Part shown: piece by piece, positions 44,691 through 52,672 of the stretch
Layout of the letters: every line of letters starts with the position of its first letter
Numbering within the stretch: the first letter of the stretch is position 1
Source of the DNA: Halalkalicoccus tibetensis
Lineage (GTDB): Archaea > Halobacteriota > Halobacteria > Halobacteriales > Halalkalicoccaceae
Length of the DNA: 64,000 nt
Assembly (NCBI RefSeq): GCF_037996645.1
Contig: NZ_JBBMXV010000006.1
Span: 62,001 to 126,000, forward strand
Direction of reading: 5' to 3'
Notes under the pieces: model-generated
The model's input: only the letters and a program-made list of their open reading frames with translations
Told to the model about the DNA's origin: nothing
The model's database searches: none
Program-made: the position numbers and the translations under genes

Positions 44691-45818
44691 TCATTCAACT
44701 ATTTCCCCAAGTGCATCTACGACGCGGTCGGCCTGGTTTTTATTGATGATGAGTGGCGGTAGGAGGCGTACAACAGTCCTTCCTGCAGGGAGTGCGAGAA
44801 TACGATGGTTCATCGCTAATTCCTGTAAGATACGGTTTGCTCCTCGTTTAACCTCAATACCCACCATCAACCCCTTGCCGCGGATATCCCGCACCCGGTT
44901 ATCGAGTTCTACCTCTAACTGCTTCTGCAGGTACGTTCCGATCTCAGCAGCATGAACTGGGAAATGTTCCTCAGTAATCGTCGATATTGTCGCTTCGGCT
45001 GCCGCTGAGATAAGAGGGTTACCGCTGAATGTCGATGCATGGTCCCCATATTCCTCTGCAATCCAGTCGCGGCACATTGTCGCGCCGATGGGTAATCCGT
45101 TTCCAAGTCCCTTTGCACTCGTGAGTATGTCTGGCACAACGTCTACATGCTCACAGGCCCAGAGCTTGCCTGTCCGACCTAATCCTGTTTGAACCTCATC
45201 CAGAATTAGTGCTGCCCCAGCTTCTGTGGTCAGCTCACGGATCATTTTCATGAAATTGGTAGAGGCAGGGTTGATACCGCCCTCGCCTTGGATGGGTTCG
45301 ACTATGACAGCCGCTGTATCGTCATCGACTGCCTTTGCCATTGCGTCAGCATCATCATATTGGACGAACTCTACGTTCTCAAGAAGCGGCTTGTAAGGGT
45401 CCCTGTATTTCTCCTTCCACGTAGCTGAAAGTGCTCCCATTGTACGGCCATGGAATCCCTGTACTGTAGCGATAATTTTTGTATCGCCAGTAGCTGCACG
45501 AGCAAACTTCAGTGCAGACTCGTTGGCCTCAGTCCCAGAATTACAGAGCCAAACCTTTCCGATATCACCGGGCGCTACGTGTCCCAATGTCTCGTAGAGC
45601 TGACTTCGCACTGCAACAGGATATGATCCTTGCACATAGGTCAGGTCCGAAAGCTGGGTTGTGATGGCATCCGTAACCCTATCGTGGCCGTGACCCAACG
45701 GGACGCAAGCGTAGCTCGCACCCATATCGAGGTATTCGGTTCCATTGTCATCGTAGAGATACGGACCATTGCCTTCGACGATCTCGATAGGTTTCTCAGA
45801 ATATACGAATCCACTCAT
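44691..45818 (-). CDS. argD: Acetylornithine / LysW-type aminotransferase (class III)
   Basis: A 375-aa PLP enzyme of class III. Motifs: CNSGTEANESALKFARAATG, GFHGRTMGALSATWKEKYRDPY, VEPIQGEGGINPAS, LILDEVQTGLGRTGKLWACEH, and ILTSAKGLGNGLPIGA with the PLP-binding Lys. RLLPPLIINKNQADRVVDALGEIV is the usual end. In haloarchaea this type acts in arginine or lysine biosynthesis, but no other arg/lys gene is nearby, so the precise substrate is open; the symbol is provisional. Confidence 0.85.
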   Translation of the reverse strand: MSGFVYSEKPIEIVEGNGPYLYDDNGTEYLDMGASYACVPLGHGHDRVTDAITTQLSDLTYVQGSYPVAVRSQLYETLGHVAPGDIGKVWLCNSGTEANESALKFARAATGDTKIIATVQGFHGRTMGALSATWKEKYRDPYKPLLENVEFVQYDDADAMAKAVDDDTAAVIVEPIQGEGGINPASTNFMKMIRELTTEAGAALILDEVQTGLGRTGKLWACEHVDVVPDILTSAKGLGNGLPIGATMCRDWIAEEYGDHASTFSGNPLISAAAEATISTITEEHFPVHAAEIGTYLQKQLEVELDNRVRDIRGKGLMVGIEVKRGANRILQELAMNHRILALPAGRTVVRLLPPLIINKNQADRVVDALGEIVE

Positions 45819-46176
45819 TCTTAGCTATCACTGGTAGTACTCGGAAACATGCTGGGAAATATCTGTCCTACTCTACCCCGAACAATTACGACCAGACAAT
45901 CCGTATTTGCTTCTCAATGAGACCGTCAATTGATTTTCTGAAACGCTTTAATGGCATAGTGACTGCAGACATCAAACCCCGCATACAGTGTCTGAGAGGA
46001 CGGGCTGTCTCTATCATCGTGCGATGATTGGTAGCCCCAAAGCCAAAAGAGGGGGCCTTGTCAGCTCTGATTTGCTATTCTCCGCGTGTTGTCTGGGTTT
46101 TTAAGCGTGCAGGCGTGTATACTGCTATCAAGAGACACTACTATGGCACTCCGGATAGGTAGCTAGCAGTGTGAGA
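45819..46176. other. Gap without a gene
   Basis: About 360 bp; no supported gene, repeat or strong hairpin. Confidence 0.4.
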
Positions 46177-46503
46177 ATGCCACCCTCATCCGAGAAGAAA
46201 CAATCCCTCTCGTTACGACGAGCCGAGCAGTGGACGCTCCATCACGTATTGCTTCATCGGCTTGAGCGAGGTTTCTCCGATTCGACTAGCGCGCCTCCAC
46301 CCGCTGATGTATTTTGGGCGTTCATGACGCTTGACTCGGGGGAGGTGTCGTTTACTGACGCCGAGCTCAGAGCGATAGAGTCTGTTCTTGCAGAGTACCA
46401 CCATTCTACAGACTGGTGGGCCAGTGAGCGGTCCCGTCTCGAATCACTTCTTCATCACGTCACATCTGTCCGTGATACGAGCTGTCGATCCCAGTCAGCT
46501 TGA
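46177..46503 (+). CDS. Small haloarchaeal protein (DUF7853-like)
   Basis: A 108-aa helical protein: SLSLRRAEQWTLHHVLLHRLERGF, PPPADVFWAFMTLDSGEVSFTDAELRAIESVLAEYHHSTDWWASERSRLESLLHHV. The WxLHHVLL and DWWxxERxxLExLLHxV pattern belongs to a haloarchaeal family I recall as DUF7853; the name is from memory. ATG at 46177 preferred over GTG 46171. It converges with a family-1 cassette gene 17 bp downstream. Confidence 0.65.
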   Translation: MPPSSEKKQSLSLRRAEQWTLHHVLLHRLERGFSDSTSAPPPADVFWAFMTLDSGEVSFTDAELRAIESVLAEYHHSTDWWASERSRLESLLHHVTSVRDTSCRSQSA

Positions 46504-46520
46504 CTCCTTTTTGGATCGGA

Positions 46521-46745
46521 TTAAATCGGTGGCATTGGTTCAATTGGTGGCCGGAGGTCCCACGGGTGCATGTCAATCGAGAGGTCTTGGGTTTCGAGGG
46601 CGACCTTGTAGAGAACTTCACACCCACACGTACACTGTCCGGGGTCATTGTCGAGAACAATGGCGTGTTCACCGTGAAGGTTAAAATCGGGGTCGAGCTC
46701 GTCGGGGATGTCGATACGGACACGGTCGCCGAGTTTGAGGGTCAT
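46521..46745 (-). CDS. Small cassette protein, family 1
   Basis: A 74-aa protein: MTLKLGDRVRIDIPDELDPDFNLHGEHAIVLDNDPGQCTCGCEVLYKVALETQDLSIDMHPWDLRPPIEPMPPI. It is about half identical to the protein at 28578-28835 and shares its C-x-C pair, MHPWDLRPPIEP end and promoter. SH3-like barrel suspected. The 12-bp shared DNA over the start (CCCACAAGCGGTGATGACC context) shows that gene and promoter were copied together. Confidence 0.7.
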   Translation of the reverse strand: MTLKLGDRVRIDIPDELDPDFNLHGEHAIVLDNDPGQCTCGCEVLYKVALETQDLSIDMHPWDLRPPIEPMPPI

Positions 46746-46752
46746 CACCGCT

Positions 46753-46780
46753 TGTGGGCCCGTCTTCTGATATGAACTCT
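46753..46780 (-). promoter_or_regulatory. Shared cassette promoter, copy B
   Basis: Minus strand: GAGAGTTCATATCAGAAGACGGGCCCAC, with a weakened TATA (TTCATA) centred 28 nt before ATG 46745. Same block as copies A, C and D. Confidence 0.5.
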
Positions 46781-47066
46781 CGGTGCTCGAACGGGTACTG
46801 GAATTTTGTGGTAGGAACGGTTGGCCCTACGTTAGGTGCCACACAAAAAATGACCCGATGGGACATGGGTCAACGGTCGTCTCCAGCGATAGGCTGGATG
46901 CCTCGTCGGCAATCAAGATATGTGTTCACATACCTTAGTAGAATTGCTTTGATAAGCAAGTGAGTGCCTTGTATAACGGGTTGTAATTACACCACCAGTT
47001 CGTTGCCCAAGGGGCTCGGTTCCACTATACGTTCTTGATGGGCGTCCCCGCAGGCCGTAACGATCG

Positions 47067-47147
47067 TCAGAGATACTTCCAGTACGTGCCCGGCTCGGCG
47101 GGAGCGTACCCGTCTTTCTCTTCGACGAGATCGCCGCGTTCGAGTGC
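47067..47147 (-). pseudogene. C-terminal scrap of a winged-helix protein
   Basis: Minus-strand frame ALERGDLVEEKDGYAPAEPGTYWKYL then TGA (47067-47069). The wing strand GYAPAEPGTYWKY is typical of haloarchaeal wHTH proteins. No start; it abuts a copy of the 59.4-kb gene. Confidence 0.35.
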
Positions 47148-47426
47148 TGCTGTGATCGCTCACCTCGAACTGATCAACGAGGCTGGCGCAACGTTGGCGC
47201 GAAACATGCGTGGGGATAGTCCATCGATGAGTCCGACCCAGGTCGCTCGTGAGAAGTCGGTGGCGGCCAACCCTGACGATCAGGCGGCATTGAGACGGTT
47301 GGGGCCGCCTCCGAAGCGTGAATGGCCGATATCGGCTATGATCCTACGACGACCGATATGGCTGGCGGGAACTCGAGGAGAGCGGAATGAAGGTCTCTGT
47401 GGGGTCGAAATAGTCCTTACTTTGAC
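47135..47426 (+). pseudogene. Broken copy of the 59.4-kb gene pair
   Basis: Homologous to 59440-59730: AVIAHLELINEAGATLARNMRGDSPSMSPTQVAREKSVAANPDDQAA matches the gene at 59410, then a one-base deletion near 47290 shifts frame. The DNA similarity continues to a copy of the second gene's start (ATGAAGGTCTCTG... near 47389) that stops after seven codons. Its N-terminus is replaced by unrelated sequence. Confidence 0.75.
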
Positions 47427-48496
47427 TCGAACTCAGAGTAGAGGTGCTGCCTTTCATCTCCAGCCGAAGTATCGTCATCATCACTTCGGAGTGAGATCTC
47501 ACGTTGTGGGAAGGGGATCTCGATCCCTTCCTCGGTGAATCGCCGCTGTATAGCACGGTTGACCTCATCGACAATACGGGGTTCTCGAAGCGGATGAGAA
47601 ATGAAGATTTGAAGCTCGTACCGCAAGGCTGACTCACCGAACTCCTGGAAGAGAACGGTAGGTCGTGGCGAGGAAAGGACTCCGTTCGAATCTGCAGCGA
47701 CCGATAGCAGGATCTCCTCGACGATCTTTGTACTCGTTCCGTATGCGACCTCGATCGGAATCCGGATGCGTTTCTGACGCTGCGGGGCCGACTCGTTACG
47801 TAGCTGCGCAGAGTTCAATACCGAATTTGGGATCGTGATCATCACTCGGTCAGGCGTCAGCACTGTTGTACTTCTGATCCCAATATTAGTGACCGAGCCT
47901 TTCTCGCCCGACTCAAGAACGATGAAATCGCCGATCTTGTACGTATCGTCGAAATAGAGGGCGATTCCACCGACGAAGTTCGCGATTGCGTCTTGGGCAG
48001 CGAATCCAAGAATAATCCCAAACACGCCGGCTGAAGCAAGTAGTGGGGTAATATCGATGTTCCAGACGAGTAGCAACGCGATGCCGGCGACGATAGCGAC
48101 TGCAGCGGACCAGAGGTTCTTGAATACGGGAGCGAACTCGTAGTGGTTATCGTGTTCTTTGATCTCTTTAAGGGACTTACTGCCGGCCTGGATCCCGGCA
48201 CGTGTCCAGAGCACGATGATTGCCGAGAGGACAATCGCCTCGAAAAACGAGAGGATCGGAGCCCCGATAAGCTCGAGACTGAGAAAGAGCCCATAGAGAA
48301 AGACCGAGAGATACAGTGGGACATAGATCTCTCGCAGAATAATGTGATGAATGGACCCTGTCGTCGATTCGACCGCGGGTGCGACCCACCGGCCTGTAAG
48401 CTCGATCACCTTCGCAGTAGTTACTGATCCGATCAAGACGATCAGTATCTGCGTTGGAAGGGTGAACCGAGCGAGTAACTCGGTGAGTTGCTCCAT
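47417..48496 (-). CDS. MscS-family mechanosensitive ion channel
   Basis: A 359-aa protein from ATG 48496 (MEQLTELLARF). Four to five N-terminal helices are followed by the conserved MscS core: pore helix LLASAGVFGIILGFAAQDAIANFVGGIALYFDDTYKIGDFIVL, beta domain GSVTNIGIRSTTVLTPDRVMITIPNSVLNSAQLRNES, and the C-terminal cage (YELQIFISHPLREP). It releases ions during osmotic downshock. It sits between two pieces of a duplicated cassette block, suggesting insertion there. Confidence 0.92.
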   Translation of the reverse strand: MEQLTELLARFTLPTQILIVLIGSVTTAKVIELTGRWVAPAVESTTGSIHHIILREIYVPLYLSVFLYGLFLSLELIGAPILSFFEAIVLSAIIVLWTRAGIQAGSKSLKEIKEHDNHYEFAPVFKNLWSAAVAIVAGIALLLVWNIDITPLLASAGVFGIILGFAAQDAIANFVGGIALYFDDTYKIGDFIVLESGEKGSVTNIGIRSTTVLTPDRVMITIPNSVLNSAQLRNESAPQRQKRIRIPIEVAYGTSTKIVEEILLSVAADSNGVLSSPRPTVLFQEFGESALRYELQIFISHPLREPRIVDEVNRAIQRRFTEEGIEIPFPQREISLRSDDDDTSAGDERQHLYSEFESK

Positions 48497-48617
48497 TAGT
48501 CTACAGCTATCGTTCAATGCTCGAAGTCCTTCTGATTATGCCGCAAGCCCGTGTGAAACCTTCTCTTAGAGGAATGTAGCCAGTCATATCCTGTCGCAAA
48601 CACTCACTGCTCGCAGA

Positions 48618-48716
48618 TTAGTAGGTGTGGCCATTTGGGCCAGCTAAATTCAGGTAAATTCGGACCTCGTCGCCGGGTGAGTAGGGGTCCGGCGCTGGTT
48701 GGGGGATGTCTTCCAC
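48618..48716 (-). pseudogene. Truncated copy of cassette protein family 3
   Basis: GTG 48716 gives EDIPQPAPDPYSPGDEVRIYLNLAGPNGHTY then TAA, 32 residues. It is nearly identical at the start to the 86-aa protein at 59941-60201 (EDIPQPAPDPYTLGDEVQIYL) but stops a third of the way through. Confidence 0.7.
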
Positions 48717-48816
48717 TGCTGTGGGGTTGATTTGATGAAGAGTATCAGTCTATCGCTGGATAGAGATGGACCTGATTGGGAATAAGCCTACGACAGCTTC
48801 ACTGGCAGGATCGCCG

Positions 48817-48999
48817 TCAGTGCAGTAGTTGGGCCAGTTCGTTCTCGTCGAGATCCCAGTAGTGGGCAATGTCTCCGAGCAAAGCGCCGATCGTATCACA
48901 GTTGTAGCACCGACAATTCTCGTGTGTTGCTGCGGTGAGTGCGCGGGCGATCAGTTGCCAGTCTTCGAACAGCCATTCGTCGGGGGTTCCGGCGGGCAT
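48817..48999 (-). CDS. Small cassette protein, family 2
   Basis: A 60-aa protein: MPAGTPDEWLFEDWQLIARALTAATHENCRCYNCDTIGALLGDIAHYWDLDENELAQLLH. C-x-C-x2-C spacing (CRCYNC) could hold a metal; the rest is helical. It is about 90% identical to the protein at 60298-60480. The conservation of protein, spacing and promoter between the two loci suggests a functional gene. Confidence 0.7.
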   Translation of the reverse strand: MPAGTPDEWLFEDWQLIARALTAATHENCRCYNCDTIGALLGDIAHYWDLDENELAQLLH

Positions 49000-49006
49000 A
49001 CGTCCT

Positions 49007-49035
49007 GGTGGGTCCGTCTTCTGGTATAAACTCTC
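49007..49035 (-). promoter_or_regulatory. Shared cassette promoter, copy C
   Basis: Minus strand: GAGAGTTTATACCAGAAGACGG then ACCCAC, TATA centre 28 nt before ATG 48999. Best-preserved copy. Confidence 0.62.
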
Positions 49036-49117
49036 GGAGGATCTGGGTTGGTAGTGCCGGACGTAGACAGTGATCGAGTGGGAGTACGCGTGGAAATTGG
49101 CCCCTGGGGCCAAGGGC

Positions 49118-49153
49118 CGACAGCAATCTCTGTCGACGGCAGGTACTCCGTCG
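49118..49153. other. Overlapping double hairpin element, copy C
   Basis: CGACAG (49118-49123) / CTGTCG (49130-49135) and CGACGG (49134-49139) / CCGTCG (49148-49153). Bases 49134-49135 belong to both stems, so they exclude each other. About 90 bp upstream of the shared promoter of the family-2 gene. Confidence 0.6.
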
Positions 49154-49207
49154 GCGGTCGTGTTACGAGGTAACGTGATTTAACTTCGTTGTTCCTTTTC
49201 AGTGGCG

Positions 49208-49249
49208 CCTTGTGCAACGGCATAGTTTTAGCACCGACGTTGCACAAGG
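49208..49249. repeat. CCTTGTGCAAC inverted-arm repeat, copy 7
   Basis: Perfect arms at 49208-49218 and 49239-49249 with 20 bp between. The inner sequence nearly equals that of copy 9 (60685-60723), reflecting the block duplication. Confidence 0.85.
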
Positions 49250-49303
49250 TAAGTCGCTTCTGAAATGAGGAGGCTCGTTTGTTCTCAGTAGAGGATACGC
49301 TCT

Positions 49304-49704
49304 TTACCAACGGCCAATATTGTGTGTGGCTCGATACTGCTGGTAGTACGCTTTCTCGAGAGTCCGGAGGTTGTATTCATCTGGGTTCCGTTCGTGGAGT
49401 TCAGTAAGGATTCGCGGGTAGTCAGACAGCCGCAGTGCTCGGTCCTCACCAAAGAGAGCTGCAATCATGTATCAATCACAGACTGAATTGTTCGTCGGAT
49501 CGTGAAACGCGAGAACGACTGGGGCGGTCGCAGTCCCGATACCGGGGATCGATATGAGGGTTCAGCTGGAGTTTCGGATCGTCAATTGAGAAGGCTGCTT
49601 CACTGATTCGCTGGACAATTTCGCAGGAACCTTGTACAGCCACTCAATATATCGATCTCGCCGTTCACGTTGAGCGGTCAGTTTCCACTGCGTTACTTTC
49701 TATC
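49304..49704 (-). pseudogene. Helix-hairpin-helix protein with two in-frame stops
   Basis: One minus-strand frame reads QWKLTAQRERRDRYIEWLYKVPAKL..., (TGA), TLISIPGIGTATAPVVLAFHDPTNNSVCD, (TGA), YMIAALFGEDRALRLSDYPRILTELHERNPDEYNLRTLEKAYYQQYRATHN. IPGIGTATAPVVLAFHDP is a helix-hairpin-helix DNA-binding motif, as in DNA glycosylase-like proteins. Two stops in an otherwise continuous homologous frame mark decay; the last 54 codons (49304-49468) could still be read from an internal ATG. Confidence 0.6.
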
Positions 49705-49710
49705 GGAGTA

Positions 49711-50556
49711 TCAGGACCGCTGGAATTCATCGTGCTTGCCAGTATCACAAATCCCCTCAGAAGTTTGTTCGGCGAATCCGTACTGCTTGAGGTACTCGAA
49801 TCGACGTTCGATCTCATCTTCTGAAACGCCTAACTCGGAGGCCAGTTCGCTCACGGATTTTGGAGCACTATCGTCCAACTGCATTCGGAGTTCGTACCCT
49901 TCCATATACCGCCGATAGTACTCCCGAACGACGTCGTCGAGTGGCGTTTGGATCCCCTCGTTTTCATCAAGTCGCTCCAGAGATTCGGACACCACCGTGA
50001 CAAAGAATTCCCCACCCAGAAGCTCTACTTGGCGTTCGATTTCGTCTTCGATGACGTTGAAGTCGAGATTCGTCTGGATGAGTGTGGCCATATCGCCGAT
50101 ATCATCCGGACGCTCTGCAACGGCTTTGAAAAGAAAGATGTCCTCGAACGAGACGAGACCGATCGAGAAGTACTCGTCCGAAAGAAACGGCTCGCTTCGT
50201 GCACGCATTCTGTCACTGAAGAACAGTTTATCGGCGATCTGTCGGTAGAAGACGTCGAATTGGCAACCAGCGTTGTTCCGTACGCAGTGGCGTGCACCCA
50301 ACTGGTCGTACTCGTCACCAAGATCAGTAACTTCCTCGTACCCGAGGTCGTCGAGTACCCCTATCAGGCGGCTGAGAGCCGCCTCGTCGACAACAACGAG
50401 ATCGATGTCTTTGGTCGTGTCCTTGAGCGACGGCTCGTGAAGTGACATCGCGCCACCGCCGATGAGATACGCCTCAACCTCCATCTGGAGGTGATCTGCG
50501 ATCGTCCGAAGTTCGGTCTCGATATAGGTACGACCGAAGCGTTTACGAGAGTTCAT
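49711..50556 (-). CDS. DUF6036-like nucleotidyltransferase (AbiEii-type partner)
   Basis: A 281-aa protein from ATG 50556 (MNSRKRFGRTYIETEL). Nucleotidyltransferase core: YLIGGGAMSLHEPSLKDTTKDIDLVV, with the Gly-rich turn at residues 33-35 and metal-binding D50-x-D52. FEDIFLFKAVAERPDDIGDM is the helical segment seen in AbiEii/DUF6036 toxins. A C-terminal HTH-like part (SVSELASELGVSEDEIERRFEYLKQYGF) follows. It overlaps the upstream regulator as ATGA. Likely toxin or effector of a type IV-like toxin-antitoxin or abortive-infection pair. Confidence 0.75.
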   Translation of the reverse strand: MNSRKRFGRTYIETELRTIADHLQMEVEAYLIGGGAMSLHEPSLKDTTKDIDLVVVDEAALSRLIGVLDDLGYEEVTDLGDEYDQLGARHCVRNNAGCQFDVFYRQIADKLFFSDRMRARSEPFLSDEYFSIGLVSFEDIFLFKAVAERPDDIGDMATLIQTNLDFNVIEDEIERQVELLGGEFFVTVVSESLERLDENEGIQTPLDDVVREYYRRYMEGYELRMQLDDSAPKSVSELASELGVSEDEIERRFEYLKQYGFAEQTSEGICDTGKHDEFQRS

Positions 50557-51503
50557 ACAGTCATCTCGTAGTCTCTGGCTGTTTGTTTGAACTCTTCCCA
50601 TTGGGGTAGTTGCTCAGTCGTTGTTTCTCCTTCTGTCTCGAGATAGTCGCTGAGACCGTTAACGATAGCGCGTAGATCGATCGTTGTCTCGGGAAGATAG
50701 TGTTCGGCACAGTCCTGTAATGCCGCCTGGTCGATCTCCTGCTTTTGTATCAACAACAGACAGTACGTTCGGTACCGAGAGCCATCGTCGATCAGCAGTG
50801 TATGGCAAACTAACTCTGCGGGAGTGATCTCTGAAAGTCGATCCGTCCGGACGTAGTGTCGTCGATCACGGGTGAGAAGTGGAACGCCGAAATCGCCGAA
50901 CAGTGCTGGCCCAGTGGGGTGAAATCCCTCAGCGCTAACGTCATTGTCGCACGCGAAGAGATACTCGTCGTGTGTTTCCCATACAAAGTTGAGTCCAGTC
51001 GCGTGTTGTTCTGCTTCACGGCGATGTTTCTGATGGAACAGCCCTCTAGCGATCGGCACCAATACTGTGAACGGGTCGTTGAGACGGTATCGGGACTTCG
51101 ATTTCCCGACAACACCAACGCGCTGGAAGTTATCTAAACGACGGTATACCGTTGCCCGGCTAATGCCACTTCGTTCAGCCAATTCAGTCGCGGTCCGTTG
51201 TTGATCGAGATAATAGAGAATCTGTAACCCAGAGCCGGCGATAAGACTAGGGAGGTCCATATGACTATATTCCGTAAGAAGTCCCTCAAATTGTTCGATT
51301 GGTTCTATATCCGTAAGCGAGACCAACTTTTGTCGACCACTTTGTCCGGTATGTACGTATCCGTCCGCTTCCAATTCGGCGACGACACGTGAGGAGTGGC
51401 CAGGGCTCCATCCGAGTTGATCAGCAAGTGTGCTGATACTCACTTCCGACTCACCCTCTATTATGAGATGTGAGATTACCCGGAGATGACTTTCCCTGAT
51501 CAT
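50553..51503 (-). CDS. Double winged-helix regulator (AbiEi-like antitoxin candidate)
   Basis: A 316-aa protein. HTH 1: HLRVISHLIIEGESEVSISTLADQLGWSPGHSSRVVAELEADGYV. HTH 2: LQILYYLDQQRTATELAERSGISRATVYRRLDNFQRVGVV. The C-terminal half (FGVPLLTRDRRHYVRTDRLSEITPAELVCHTLLI...) resembles the domain through which AbiEi-type antitoxins act. First gene of the pair, coupled through ATGA to the nucleotidyltransferase. An inverted repeat flanks its promoter, consistent with autoregulation. Confidence 0.75.
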   Translation of the reverse strand: MIRESHLRVISHLIIEGESEVSISTLADQLGWSPGHSSRVVAELEADGYVHTGQSGRQKLVSLTDIEPIEQFEGLLTEYSHMDLPSLIAGSGLQILYYLDQQRTATELAERSGISRATVYRRLDNFQRVGVVGKSKSRYRLNDPFTVLVPIARGLFHQKHRREAEQHATGLNFVWETHDEYLFACDNDVSAEGFHPTGPALFGDFGVPLLTRDRRHYVRTDRLSEITPAELVCHTLLIDDGSRYRTYCLLLIQKQEIDQAALQDCAEHYLPETTIDLRAIVNGLSDYLETEGETTTEQLPQWEEFKQTARDYEMTV

Positions 51504-51506
51504 ATT

Positions 51507-51554
51507 GTCTCAAAAGAGGCAAGCAATATATAAAACCTTTTCGTGATTTGAGAC
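51507..51554 (-). promoter_or_regulatory. Promoter with flanking inverted repeat GTCTCAA / TTGAGAC
   Basis: GTCTCAA (51507-51513) and TTGAGAC (51548-51554) bracket an AT-rich core with a TATA-like AATATATAAAA (51524-51534), directly upstream of ATG 51503. Arms sit on both sides of the TATA box, as expected for an autorepressor. Confidence 0.55.
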
Positions 51555-51726
51555 GTTATATATATTTTCTAATGAATATGGTCTATAGTGTTACAGACAG
51601 GTGATTGAGTAACCGGATTGATCCTGTGGGATTGTGTCAGAAGAAGATATTTTAGCGAAGTCGTTCGGTTGCCAAGAGCTGGTGTTGGATATATTCGTCC
51701 AACTGCTCGTGGACAAGCTGGTTTGA

Positions 51727-52552
51727 CTCGGAACTGCTTCCATCAGCGTCGTGAACGGACGAACGCACCGTATTTTCGCTTGAGTCGGGAGTCCACCGTT
51801 TTGCTCTGGCTCCGTTGGCCATAGGGGTCAGTCTCCAGCCGAGTGTTCCAGGCTTTCTGCAGTGCTGAGAACTCACGGTGTTTAATCAGCGGACGAATCG
51901 AATTTTCGCGGGCCATCGCCTGAATCTGCTGATCGTCATATCCCTTGTCTTCAAGAAGAACATCAATTTCAGCTGTGTTGCGGTTGATGAGTGACGGTGC
52001 GATCTGTGTCTCGTGCTTGCGGGTCGTTGTAATGTGAAGATTGAGGATAGCGTTCGCTCTGGTATCGACTAAGAGCGTGACTTTCAATTGCTGAATCGTC
52101 AGCTTTGCCGGTTTCGTGTAGTGCTTCGAGGCGTGAGTTCGGTCGAAGCCCGAAGCGTCGATCCCCACAACACCATTTGTCGGAAGCAGTGAAACAGAGA
52201 GATTGAGAAGTACCCGCCAGACGGCCATATCAAGCCTATCGAACGCCTTGCATAGCGTTGACGGCGCGGGGAGTTCGGTGAGGTTGATCGCACTCCGAAT
52301 ACGGGGCATCTCGATGAGTTCGTCGAGAAGTGTTCGATACGTTGTGTCCTTCCGAACTTTGAGACACAGGAGAACGATGTGCTGATGGAGCGTGTAGCGT
52401 TGTTTCGAGAACTTCGAGGAGTATCGAGCCACGGCCCGTTGCGCTAACTGAAATGCTTCTCGACAAATCGGAACAACCGAGACTTTGGGAGGGTCTGCAT
52501 CTACTCAAACTACCAACTGAATCTGTAACTCACTAAGGATTTCAACAAAGCC
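51727..52552 (-). mobile_element. Damaged IS5-like element, relative of the PiT-carrying transposon
   Basis: Transposase remnant from ATG 52500 (MQTLPKSRLFRFVE), with a frameshift near 52455, the main frame 51743-52432 (GIDASGFDRTHA, VLLEDKGYDDQQ, and a degenerate third motif), a Trp-to-stop change (GAFVRSRR-TGA-WKQFR) and loss of the C-terminal 30 residues. The outer end AAGGATTTCAACAAAGCC (52535-52552) is an inverted repeat closely related to that of the 36.7-kb transposon. The other end is missing. The catalytic Glu segment (QSKTVDSRLKRKYG) is altered. Confidence 0.85.
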
Positions 52553-52672
52553 TCCTACCCCTCAATTCGGCGGACCACTGGCTACTCTGGTGATTCGACC
52601 CAACATTAGAAGAATAACATTTCGTAATCGCGTTTGCGATACAAATATACTCTAAATATTGTCGATCTCTGT

